A stretch of 25,694 nt of DNA, from the NCBI GenBank assembly GCA_031269405.1, contig JAISZE010000100.1, forward strand, positions 1-25,694, in the 5' to 3' direction. Origin of the DNA: Treponema sp. (lineage in GTDB: Bacteria > Spirochaetota > Spirochaetia > Treponematales > Breznakiellaceae). This document shows positions 1-6,767 of this stretch, piece by piece. How positions within the stretch are numbered: position 1 is the first letter of the stretch; each line of letters opens with the position of its first letter. Made by a program: the position numbers and the translations under genes. The notes beneath the pieces were generated by a model that had not been told where the DNA came from, made no database searches, and was given only the letters and a program-made list of their open reading frames with translations.

Positions 1-2
1 TC

Positions 3-239
3 TACTTCCCTCTTATCGTGCACGAGGCCCTCATGGTGGAACCCACAGAAACAGAGTCAAAGGAAACCCTGGACGCTGCGGCGGAGGCTTTTCTCAGCCT
101 CTTCGAGGAAGCGGAAAAAAATCCCGAAAGCCTCCGTTCCGCCCCTAATGCCGCGGCCATAGGCCGTCCCGATGATGTCAGGGCAGCGAGGCAGCCGGTG
201 GTGAAATACGGGCCGACCGAAGGAGCGGTATACAGATGA
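3..239 (+). CDS. gcvPB: Glycine dehydrogenase (decarboxylating) subunit 2, C-terminal end
   Basis: The frame is open from the window edge and ends with TGA at 237-239, so only about 78 C-terminal residues are present. It begins YFPLIVHEALMVEPTETESK, the highly conserved tail of the P-protein beta subunit of the glycine cleavage system, followed by the usual KETLD helix and a VRAARQPVVKYG ending. The full enzyme, with subunit 1, is a cytoplasmic PLP enzyme. It decarboxylates glycine and passes the aminomethyl group to lipoyl-GcvH. The last four bases overlap the next gene (ATGA), so the two are probably translationally coupled. A GTG at 18 lies inside the conserved block and is not a real start. 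Confidence 0.9.
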   Translation, partial: YFPLIVHEALMVEPTETESKETLDAAAEAFLSLFEEAEKNPESLRSAPNAAAIGRPDDVRAARQPVVKYGPTEGAVYR

Positions 240-1444
240 ATTCCGATTATAATTTCGACAACATCCTTGACCGGAAAGGGACCGGGTCCGTTAAATGGGA
301 GGATTTGGATCAAAAGGAGGGAAAGCTTCCGGTCATCCCCCTGTGGGTGGCGGATATGGACTTTCCCTCTCTGCCGGAGATAACCGGGGCTCTGATGAGC
401 CGGGCCGCCCATCCGGCCTACGGCTATACCAGGATCGAGCCTTCGTATTTCAAAGCCCTTGCTGCGTGGTACAAAACCCAGTACTGTTCGGAACTCGCTG
501 TAGACGATTTTATTTTGGGTTCCGGAACAGTTTCCGGCCTTGGGACGGCAGTCAGGACCTGGAGCAAACCCGGCGACGGCGTTCTCCTTCTAACCCCGGT
601 GTACCACCCTTTCTACGATTCCATACTCCGAAGCAACAGAAAAACCCTTGAGGTTCCCCTAAAAGCCGGCAAAGAAGGCCGCTACTGTTTTGATGTCGGC
701 GATTTGGAACAGGCCCTTGAAGGCGCCAAAACCAGGGGGCTTGAAGTCCCGCTTATGCTCTTTTGTTCCCCCCACAACCCCGGGGGCTCGGTCTGGACAA
801 GGGAAGAACTCGAAAGCCTTCTGGACTTTGCCGAAAGAAAAGGGCTCATACTTGCGGCAGACGAAATTCACGGCGACTTTGTCTATGCCCCAAAACGTTT
901 CGTCTCTCTTTCCTCTTTTCCGGAACACGCCTCCAGAATCATTGTACTCTCGGCGCCGGGCAAATCCTTCAATCTCGGAGGGCTCCGTATCTCGCATTTT
1001 ATAACCCGTGACAAGGGACTCAAAGCCGCTTTGCGGAAAAGCCTGGCTGCCAAAGGTGAGGGGGGGCCCGATGTGTTTTCCCTCACTGCCGCTATGGCCG
1101 CCTACCGCCACGGCGCCGGGTGGCTTACGGCGCTCAAGGCCTATATCAAGGCGAATATCGAAGAAACCGCCGCCAGGCTCAACGCCGAAGCCCGGGGGTT
1201 CCGCGTTTTCAGGCCAGAAGGCACTTACCTTGTCTGGGCGGATGTATCGGAGCTTATAAAAAAGAAAAACCTGAAGGACGACCTGGAACTGGCCCAAGCG
1301 CTTGAAACTGACGGCCGGGTCAAGGTAACCCCAGGCAGCGCTTTCGGCCCGGGAGGCAGGGGCTTTGTACGGATTAACGCCGCATGTCCCGGTTCCATGC
1401 TTTCAGAAGCCCTGGACAGGATAGCCCTCTGGGCCCGGCTTTAG
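236..1444 (+). CDS. PatB/MalY-family PLP-dependent aminotransferase / cystathionine beta-lyase
   Basis: This 402-residue fold-type I PLP enzyme has the PatB/MalY layout: WVADMDFP near residue 38, SPHNPGG with Asn181, ADEIHGDF with Asp209 and, about 30 residues later, SAPGKSFNLGGL, in which Lys243 should form the Schiff base. The C-terminal FVRINAACP supplies the carboxylate-binding Arg. Family members cleave cystathionine or cysteine to pyruvate, ammonia and a thiol (beta-lyase), and some transaminate, so the substrate is uncertain. The start ATG overlaps the gcvPB stop (ATGA), and GAAGGAG at 219-225 is a good ribosome binding site (RBS). The length is normal for the family (about 390-400). 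It converges with the next gene, leaving only 4 nt between the two stops. Confidence 0.88.
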   Translation: MNSDYNFDNILDRKGTGSVKWEDLDQKEGKLPVIPLWVADMDFPSLPEITGALMSRAAHPAYGYTRIEPSYFKALAAWYKTQYCSELAVDDFILGSGTVSGLGTAVRTWSKPGDGVLLLTPVYHPFYDSILRSNRKTLEVPLKAGKEGRYCFDVGDLEQALEGAKTRGLEVPLMLFCSPHNPGGSVWTREELESLLDFAERKGLILAADEIHGDFVYAPKRFVSLSSFPEHASRIIVLSAPGKSFNLGGLRISHFITRDKGLKAALRKSLAAKGEGGPDVFSLTAAMAAYRHGAGWLTALKAYIKANIEETAARLNAEARGFRVFRPEGTYLVWADVSELIKKKNLKDDLELAQALETDGRVKVTPGSAFGPGGRGFVRINAACPGSMLSEALDRIALWARL

Positions 1445-1448
1445 GGCC

Positions 1449-2036
1449 TTACTTCTTAGAAAAGAGCCTTTCAGCTTCCTCCCGGACCTGATCCACCGTG
1501 GCCTGGTAGTTGGCTTTGAGCTGGTTCATGTTCTGGTTATAAAAAGCTGTGAATTCCGGGTCCTGGAAGGGATCAATCTGGACCTGCCGTCCTATGCGGC
1601 GGGAAAGCTCTTCTTCCTTCTGCCTGAGTTTAGGGGCGTACTGCCGCTTGATGGCTTCTTCGTATTGCGCTGTTTCGTCCAGGTACTGGGTCAGGAGCTG
1701 GGAAAATTGTTTTATAACCCCGCCGAACCGGGAATCGCCTATTACCGCCAGAAGGCCCTTGCAGGCGCTTTCAATCCGTTTCCGGTCTTCCTCGACTGCA
1801 GGCAGGGTAATCTGGGAAATCAACACGTCGAAGATCCCCTGTTTGAGGCTGATCTGCTCATCTTTCGGGGCTTTTTTTATTTCATCTTCCAGGAATTTAA
1901 GCTCCCCTCCCAGAAACCTGTTGGCCAGCTTTTTGCCATTCTGCTTCGCTTCGAACTGCCCGATGCTGCCCTTGTCGCTCTTGACTGAACCGGTCCGCTC
2001 CAGGGCAATTTCCAGCGCGCTTTTTATTCTTCCCAT
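1449..2036 (-). CDS. Hypothetical protein, helical, probably spirochaete-specific
   Basis: This 195-residue, charged, apparently all-helical cytoplasmic protein has no signal peptide or membrane segment. It starts MGRIKSALEIALERTGSV and is rich in Lys/Glu/Gln throughout, with a predicted coiled-coil stretch around residues 130-150 (YEEAIKRQYAPKLRQKEEEL). The ATG at 2036 is preceded by GAAGGAAA, a fair RBS. I associate this N-terminus with small conserved proteins of unknown function in treponemes, but cannot name a characterised family. It is divergent from putP, with which it shares an AT-rich 78-bp promoter region, and convergent with the PatB-like gene. Coding is supported by length, RBS and sensible composition; function is unknown. 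Confidence 0.75.
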   Translation of the reverse strand: MGRIKSALEIALERTGSVKSDKGSIGQFEAKQNGKKLANRFLGGELKFLEDEIKKAPKDEQISLKQGIFDVLISQITLPAVEEDRKRIESACKGLLAVIGDSRFGGVIKQFSQLLTQYLDETAQYEEAIKRQYAPKLRQKEEELSRRIGRQVQIDPFQDPEFTAFYNQNMNQLKANYQATVDQVREEAERLFSKK

Positions 2037-2114
2037 TGAAATTTTCCTTCTTTATTTATATAAAATAAGCAGAATACTTGATAATTTCAAGATGATTTTT
2101 TTAAGGAGGAATCA

Positions 2115-3680
2115 ATGACGTCTGTGAACATTCAGACCCTTATCGGAATGGGCGCCTACCTGGTGGCGATGATCGCCATCGGGCTCTGGTATGCCCGGCG
2201 GAGCAATTCCAACCCCGAAGAGTATTTCCTGGGGAAACGGGGGCTTGGCCCCTGGGTGGCAGCCATGAGCGCCGAGGCTTCGGATATGTCCGGCTGGCTC
2301 CTGATGGGGCTGCCCGGGGTCGCCTATTTTACCGGCGTGGGGGAGGCCTTTTGGACCGCCCTGGGGCTTTTTATCGGCACCTGGGTCAACTGGGCGCTGG
2401 TAGCCAAACGGCTGCGGACCTATTCGCAGATCGCCAGTAACGCCATTACCCTGCCGGATTTCTTCAGCAAGCGCTTCCACGACAAGCGCCGTATCCTGAC
2501 GGCCATAGCCGCCCTGATTATCATCGTGTTCTTCTCGATCTATGCCAGTTCCCAGTTTGTGGCTTTCGGCAAACTCTTCGGCTATGTTTTCGGCGCCGAA
2601 AACTACTTTGCCGTTATGGTGATCCTGGGGGCGGCGCTGGTTACGCTGTATACCCTCCTCGGGGGCTTCCTGGCGGAGAGCATGACCGACCTTATCCAGG
2701 GCTTCCTGATGATTGGCGCCTTGCTCCTGGTGATGATCTTCGGCTTCGTCCACGCCGGGGGTTTCGGGGGCATAGCGGAAAACCTGCGGGATTTCCCCCG
2801 GTTCCTTGACATCTTCGGCATCGCCACTCCCGACACCGCCGATGGCGTCCAGAAGGTAGTGAACGGGGTTCCCCTCTTCGGGCCAGGGGCCGATTACGGT
2901 TTCCTGACAATTATTTCCACTATGGCCTGGGGGCTGGGCTACTTCGGTATGCCCCAGGTACTGCTCCGCTTTATGGCTATCAATAAGACCTCCAATATCC
3001 GCAAATCCCGGAATATCGCGGTGATCTGGTGCTTCCTCTCCATGTTCGCAGCCATCGTCATCGGTCTTGTCGGCAGGGCCTACCTGCCCGGCCTTCTTAC
3101 TACGGCGGGAAATGCGGAGACTATCTTTATCCACCTGGGCACCCGGTTCTTCCCGCCCCTTATCGCCGGCATCGTAGTTTCGGGCATCCTGGCGGCTTCC
3201 ATGAGTTCCTCCGATTCCTACATGCTCATCGCTTCTTCTGCGGTATCCAACGATATTGTGAAGGGCATCATCAAGAAGGACGCCGACGAGGCCCTGGTCA
3301 TGTGGGTGGCCCGGATCGCCATCCTGGCGGTAACGGTCTTCGGCGTGATCCTCGCCCTTTCCGGCAATGAGTCCATCTTCCGGATTGTCTCCTATGCCTG
3401 GGCCGGTTTCGGCGCGGCCTTCGGCCCCCTGGTCCTTTTCAGCCTCTTCTGGAAGCGTACAACTTTCCCCGCGGCGGTGGCCGGCATGGTTTCAGGCGGC
3501 GCTCTGGTGGTTATCTGGAAACAGGCGGTCTCCAGGCTGGGCGGCGTCTTCGCTATCTACGAACTGCTTCCGGCCTTCATCATCTCCTGCATCGTCATCG
3601 TCGTGGTAAGCCTGGTTACGAAGAAGCCTTCGGTGGAAATTGAGAAGGAATTTGAGGCGGCGAAAACGGCGGAGTTTTAA
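2115..3680 (+). CDS. putP: Sodium/proline symporter (SSS family)
   Basis: This is a 521-residue integral membrane protein of the sodium:solute symporter family with about 13 hydrophobic segments. PutP hallmarks are in order: WYARRSNSNPEEYFLGKRGL, SGWLLMGLPG, GGFLAESMTDLIQG, GYFGMPQVLLRFMAI and SSSDSYMLIASSA (the conserved Ser/Thr stretch of TM8 involved in Na+ binding). It imports proline together with Na+ across the inner membrane. The start is fixed by AAGGAGG at 2103-2109, five bases before the ATG. The length matches the family (about 490-520). It is monocistronic: a stable hairpin follows at 3701-3738, and the next gene has its own likely promoter. Confidence 0.93.
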   Translation: MTSVNIQTLIGMGAYLVAMIAIGLWYARRSNSNPEEYFLGKRGLGPWVAAMSAEASDMSGWLLMGLPGVAYFTGVGEAFWTALGLFIGTWVNWALVAKRLRTYSQIASNAITLPDFFSKRFHDKRRILTAIAALIIIVFFSIYASSQFVAFGKLFGYVFGAENYFAVMVILGAALVTLYTLLGGFLAESMTDLIQGFLMIGALLLVMIFGFVHAGGFGGIAENLRDFPRFLDIFGIATPDTADGVQKVVNGVPLFGPGADYGFLTIISTMAWGLGYFGMPQVLLRFMAINKTSNIRKSRNIAVIWCFLSMFAAIVIGLVGRAYLPGLLTTAGNAETIFIHLGTRFFPPLIAGIVVSGILAASMSSSDSYMLIASSAVSNDIVKGIIKKDADEALVMWVARIAILAVTVFGVILALSGNESIFRIVSYAWAGFGAAFGPLVLFSLFWKRTTFPAAVAGMVSGGALVVIWKQAVSRLGGVFAIYELLPAFIISCIVIVVVSLVTKKPSVEIEKEFEAAKTAEF

Positions 3681-3700
3681 ATGCCGGAATAATGCCAAAT

Positions 3701-3738
3701 GGGGCTTTTTCAGAACCAGCCTGGTATAAAAAAGCCCC
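3701..3738 (+). terminator. Stem-loop after putP, probable transcript end or 3' stabiliser
   Basis: GGGGCTTTTT (3701-3710) pairs perfectly with AAAAAGCCCC (3729-3738), and the loop contains a second stem, ACCAG/CTGGT (3715-3719 and 3721-3725). The runs of T and A lie inside the stem and no T-tract follows, so it is not a classic rho-independent terminator. It may work through the stem T-run, or as a 3' end protector. Confidence 0.5.
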
Positions 3739-3770
3739 AACTATACCTTCCCGTTACGGTACAATTTGCG

Positions 3771-3776
3771 TATAAT
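3771..3776 (+). promoter_or_regulatory. Probable -10 box for the 3819 gene
   Basis: A consensus TATAAT lies 43 bp before the ATG of the coiled-coil/PD-(D/E)XK-like gene, downstream of the putP hairpin. The -35 candidate at 3748-3753 (TTCCCG) is poor, so the call rests on the -10 only. Confidence 0.4.
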
Positions 3777-3818
3777 TAAAAGACGGCCTGATGGAGATGC
3801 GTACACGAGAGGCTTAAA

Positions 3819-4418
3819 ATGGGACAAACACAGGCGGTAGGAACGGATTGGAAGGATGCAGCAGCCGAGATTTGGGCGATACTTAAGGAAAACGCACAGG
3901 GACTTACAGAACTGAGAGAAAGCCTGAAGGAACTGAGAGAAAGCCAGAAAGCAACCGGCGAGCAGATGAAAGTAACCGACAAGCAGGTTGGAGAGATTAC
4001 CAACCGTTTCGGCGATATGGTCGAACACATGGTTTTACCGAACCTTGTGGCGAAATTTGAGGACCTGGGGTTTACCTTTACCAAGGCAAACCGCACGGAA
4101 ATCAAAGACAAGGCGCATAACATTTTTACGGAAGTTGACGCGCTCCTGGAAAACGGCGATAAAGTGATGGCGGTTGAAATAAAGACCAAACCCAGTATTG
4201 ATGATATAAACAGTCATATTGAACGCATGGAGAAATTGCGTAACTATGCTGATTTCCACCATGATAAACGGGTATACTTGGGCGCTGTTGCGGGGGTGGT
4301 TTTCAGCGATAGTGAAAAAAACTATGCCCTGAAAAAGGGGGTTTATGTGATTGAACCTTCTGGCGATACGTTCAATATTATAGAGCCGAACGGCAATTAT
4401 CGTCCCCATGAATGGTGA
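3819..4418 (+). CDS. Coiled-coil protein with PD-(D/E)XK nuclease-like C-terminal domain
   Basis: This 199-residue protein has two parts. Residues about 20-65 form a heptad coiled coil with a repeated ELRES motif, a 21-bp direct repeat at DNA level. The remainder (about 70-199) is compatible with a PD-(D/E)XK fold: EVDALLENGDKVMAVEIKTK shows the core Asp followed by Glu-x-Lys on the next strand. Proteins of this shape (DUF3782-like, coiled coil plus nuclease-like domain) are common as multi-copy hypotheticals in treponemes and cyanobacteria; whether they cleave DNA is unknown. GAGAGG at 3807-3812 is the RBS. The gene stands alone between a hairpin and a T-tract terminator, and base composition is more AT-rich than its neighbours, compatible with horizontal acquisition. 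Confidence 0.78.
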   Translation: MGQTQAVGTDWKDAAAEIWAILKENAQGLTELRESLKELRESQKATGEQMKVTDKQVGEITNRFGDMVEHMVLPNLVAKFEDLGFTFTKANRTEIKDKAHNIFTEVDALLENGDKVMAVEIKTKPSIDDINSHIERMEKLRNYADFHHDKRVYLGAVAGVVFSDSEKNYALKKGVYVIEPSGDTFNIIEPNGNYRPHEW

Positions 4419-4423
4419 TATGC

Positions 4424-4443
4424 TGCCGCAGGGCATTTTTTTT
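4424..4443 (+). terminator. Short-stem terminator after the 3819 gene
   Basis: TGCC (4424-4427) and GGCA (4432-4435) enclose GCAG and are followed by eight T (4436-4443), six bases past the stop codon. The stem is short, but the position and T-run fit rho-independent termination. Confidence 0.5.
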
Positions 4444-4473
4444 ACTTTTTGACAAAAAAAAGGAGAAAAGGGC

Positions 4474-4502
4474 TTGACAAAAAATGGGATACCGGTTAGT
4501 AT
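4474..4502 (+). promoter_or_regulatory. Sigma70-type promoter with consensus -35
   Basis: TTGACA at 4474-4479, a 17-bp spacer and TAGTAT at 4497-4502 make a near-consensus housekeeping promoter, the clearest one in the window. Transcription would start near 4509 and enter a region without a convincing gene: C-tract at 4661, terminator at 4692. The -10 is covered by an operator-like repeat. Confidence 0.65.
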
Positions 4503-4531
4503 TTTATAACATGGTTAGCAGATGCTAACAT
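4494..4531 (+). promoter_or_regulatory. Twin 19-bp operator-like palindromes over the promoter
   Basis: Two contiguous 19-bp units, GGTTAGTATTTTATAACAT (4494-4512) and GGTTAGCAGATGCTAACAT (4513-4531), each carry the dyad GTTA-N8-TAAC. The second is a perfect 7-bp inverted repeat, GTTAGCA/TGCTAAC, around GA. The first overlaps the -10 box. Dyads of this size, in tandem and on one helix face pair (19 bp apart), are typical of dimeric helix-turn-helix repressors such as the TetR group; the regulator is not in the window. Confidence 0.6.
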
Positions 4532-4660
4532 AGATTATCACTTGGACTCTTTTTATAAAGTAACCGGCTTTAGGGAAGAAGTCTATCTAAAGGGGGCTGG
4601 ACAGATGACAGCTGGTTTCTCTTGTTCTTCGTATAGCATAATTTTGTTTTTTATCTCCCA

Positions 4661-4678
4661 CCCCCCCCCCCCCCCCCC
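4661..4678 (+). repeat. Homopolymeric run of 18 C
   Basis: An uninterrupted C18 run, preceded by CCCA, lies between the operator-bearing promoter and a terminator. It is by far the longest homopolymer in the window. Poly-G/C runs of 8 or more are known slip sites for phase variation in treponemes and other pathogens; here it is unclear what it would switch. Assembly length error is possible. Confidence 0.9.
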
Positions 4679-4691
4679 TATGAATTTTATT

Positions 4692-4734
4692 GGAACCGTC
4701 GCCCTTAGGGGCCCGTCCGGTTCCCGGTTTTTTT
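4692..4734 (+). terminator. Rho-independent terminator downstream of the C-tract
   Basis: GGAACCG (4692-4698) pairs with CGGTTCC (4718-4724), and inner CCC/GGG pairing is possible. Seven T follow at 4728-4734. It would end a transcript of about 225 nt from the promoter at 4474. Confidence 0.6.
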
Positions 4735-4770
4735 GACGTACTTCCCTTACACAACCGCTATCCGTCTGCA

Positions 4771-4801
4771 GGCAGGAAGGCTGTAAAAAAGGCCCCCTGC
4801 C
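4771..4801 (+). other. Hairpin in the lipoprotein leader region
   Basis: GGCAGG (4771-4776) pairs with CCTGCC (4796-4801), with an inner GGC/GCC. No T-run follows, so termination here is unlikely. It is the second of five consecutive stem-loops between the C-tract and the first lipoprotein gene (starting at 4692, 4771, 4821, 4900 and 4935). Confidence 0.4.
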
Positions 4802-4820
4802 CTTCTCTATTGTATAAAAG

Positions 4821-4892
4821 AACCCGCTACCAAACCTTGACCTGGAAGTCGCCGGATGTTATCCGGTTTGCGGGTTTGGAGCGGGTTTTTTT
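4821..4892 (+). terminator. Large branched terminator or attenuator upstream of lipoprotein genes
   Basis: An outer stem of about 15 bp, AACCCGCTACCAAACC (4821-4836) with GGTTTGGAGCGGGTT (4873-4887, one bulge), runs into seven T (4886-4892). Inside sits a perfect CCGGAT-gtt-ATCCGG hairpin (4852-4866) and a possible GAC/GTC mini-stem, giving a three-way-junction shape. That is more elaborate than a simple terminator and fits an attenuator or the 3' end of a small RNA. It lies 69 bp before the lipoprotein ATG. Confidence 0.6.
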
Positions 4893-4899
4893 AGTATAA

Positions 4900-4959
4900 G
4901 GGAAAAACCGCCTGATGTCACGGGCGGATTCCCCGTATTCCATCACAAGGAGGGAATAC
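4900..4959 (+). promoter_or_regulatory. 5' leader with hairpin and SD-sequestering stem-loop
   Basis: A first hairpin pairs GGGAA (4900-4904) and CCGCC (4908-4912) with GGCGG (4923-4927) and TTCCC (4929-4933). A second pairs GTATTCC (4935-4941) with GGAATAC (4953-4959), putting the SD AAGGAGGG (4947-4954) in its loop and stem, directly before the ATG at 4961. This arrangement could lower or regulate translation initiation of the LRR lipoprotein. Confidence 0.45.
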
Positions 4960-4960
4960 T

Positions 4961-6757
4961 ATGAAGAAACGGTTTCTAGTCGTACAAAGGGCGCTTGTAA
5001 AAAGCGCCCTTGCCCCAGCGGCGCTCTGCGTGCTGCTGGCCCTGACCGCCTGCGATAACCCCGCGGGCGGCTCTGAAGACCCCGCCCTTACCGGGACGGT
5101 GAGCATCGCCGGCCTGCCCCGCCTGGGAGAGACCCTGCTGGCAATCACCATCGCCCTTGAAGGCGACGGAGAAATTTCCTACCGGTGGCTGCGCGGCGGC
5201 GAACCGGTACCGGGGGAGGAGACGGCCGCGTATGCCCTTAAAGGCGCGGATCAGGGCGAACTGATCAAGGTTCAGGTCCACCGGGCCGGATACGCCGGCA
5301 GCGTTGAAAGCGAGGCGGTAGGGCCGGTATCAGGCGACGCCTTTACCACGCTCGCGGAAGTAAGCGGGTATCTGGCCGCCACGCCCCTGGGGGTGGACGA
5401 AGCCAACCCGGCCTATGTGCCGGTTAAAATGGAATTAAACAGCGAAAACTGGGTAGGCCTCATTGCCGCCCTGAACGCCACGGACAAATTGATTGCCCTG
5501 GACCTTTCAGCCTGTACCAGAGGGAAACAAAGCGGTGCCGACGGTCTTGGACCTGACGGGAAGTTCTTCGGGGGATTGCAAGAAGACAACCGCATTGTAA
5601 CGCTGATACTGCCCGACAAGGCGGTAACCATTACCGGATTGAGTACCGCTAATTCGCCGTTTGCCTTCTTTTACGCGCTTAAGGAAATCAGCGGTTCCAG
5701 TGTTATCACTATCAACGCCAACGCATTCAGAGACCAGAACACGCTGGTCTCCGCCCATTTTCCGGAGGCGTACTCAATAGAAACATTCGCCTTCAGAGGA
5801 TGTAGCAGTCTGGCCGCGGTTTATTTACAAAGCGCCGAACAAATCATGGCTAATGCCTTTTCCGATTGCGGCAGCCTGGCCACGATTGAAATCCCTTCGG
5901 TGGTGTCAATTTCATATAAAGCCTTTGCCAATTGTACCGGCCTTGCTTCTATCTATCTGCCCGCTTCCCTGACATCCATCGAAATTACCCTGACTACATC
6001 AAGGGACCCGGCCTTTTTGGGTTGCACCGGCCTTGAGCGCATAGAGGTAGACAACGATAATCCTAACTACAGCTCACAGGGCGGAATGCTTTTGAATAAA
6101 GACGGCTCCGAGCTTATCGCGTATCCCTCGACCAGCGGGATCGTAACCCTGGACGAAGGCATCACCAGGATTGCGGAACAAGCGTTCTACCAGCAAACAG
6201 GAATAACCGGCGTCATCATGCCGGGGGTTACGAATATCGGCAGTCATGCTTTTTATCAATGCGCCAACCTGGAAACGGTAGCAGCCCCGCAGGCAGTGTC
6301 TACCACTACTCCCGGTTTTTCCAATACTGGATATATCTTCTACCAGTGCTCCAAACTGGAAACCGTTTCACTTCCCGCTCTCAGGGAGTTACTTCCTTAC
6401 GCTTTTTACGGCTGTACCAGTCTAAGAACCATAGAACTGCCTGAGGCAACGGCGATAGGAAACTATGCTTTTCGGAATTGCACCGGGCTGGACCGTATTT
6501 CCATCAGGAAAATTACCAGCATCGGTAATTACGCGTTTGCCGGTACCGGCGGCCAATCCCTGAGGATTGAGATGGGAGCCGCTCCTCCGCCGGCGGCCAG
6601 CGTAGGAACCAATCCATTTTCCGGTATTACGGAAGCGAAAACGGTTACCGTGAGCGTGCCCAATGGGGCGGGCGCTTACTACACCGATAGCTGGAAGGAT
6701 AAAATAAAAGGCAGCGCCACGAGCGTTACCGTAACCATCGCGGAAGAAACCGAATAG
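4961..6757 (+). CDS. Surface lipoprotein: Ig-like module plus BspA-type leucine-rich repeats
   Basis: This is a 598-residue exported lipoprotein. Residues 1-31 are a signal peptide ending LLALTAC, with Cys31 the lipidated residue. Residues about 42-124 form an Ig-like module (SYRWLRGGEPVPG, then a GYAG strand). Residues about 165-560 hold BspA/LRR_5-type repeats with the recurring pattern I-x-x-x-A-F-x-x-C-x-x-L-x-x-I (for example YAFYGCTSLRTIELP, YAFRNCTGLDRISI). Such proteins are cell-surface adhesins or substrate-binding proteins in spirochaetes, Bacteroidetes and trichomonads. The start is set by AAGGAGGG six bases upstream. The second lipoprotein follows 10 bp downstream, so the pair is probably one operon. 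Substrate unknown. Confidence 0.9.
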   Translation: MKKRFLVVQRALVKSALAPAALCVLLALTACDNPAGGSEDPALTGTVSIAGLPRLGETLLAITIALEGDGEISYRWLRGGEPVPGEETAAYALKGADQGELIKVQVHRAGYAGSVESEAVGPVSGDAFTTLAEVSGYLAATPLGVDEANPAYVPVKMELNSENWVGLIAALNATDKLIALDLSACTRGKQSGADGLGPDGKFFGGLQEDNRIVTLILPDKAVTITGLSTANSPFAFFYALKEISGSSVITINANAFRDQNTLVSAHFPEAYSIETFAFRGCSSLAAVYLQSAEQIMANAFSDCGSLATIEIPSVVSISYKAFANCTGLASIYLPASLTSIEITLTTSRDPAFLGCTGLERIEVDNDNPNYSSQGGMLLNKDGSELIAYPSTSGIVTLDEGITRIAEQAFYQQTGITGVIMPGVTNIGSHAFYQCANLETVAAPQAVSTTTPGFSNTGYIFYQCSKLETVSLPALRELLPYAFYGCTSLRTIELPEATAIGNYAFRNCTGLDRISIRKITSIGNYAFAGTGGQSLRIEMGAAPPPAASVGTNPFSGITEAKTVTVSVPNGAGAYYTDSWKDKIKGSATSVTVTIAEETE

Positions 6758-6767
6758 GCGGGGGGGT

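Noticed and set aside
2112..3134. Long open frame antisense to putP (340 codons)
   Set aside because: His/Gly/Glu-rich composition is the mirror of a membrane-protein gene in GC-rich DNA; no RBS and no recognisable domain.
4542..4736. 64-codon frame through the C-tract as a protein-coding gene
   Set aside because: It has no family resemblance, contains a Pro run created by the homopolymer and ends inside the terminator; kept only as a possibility in the findings.
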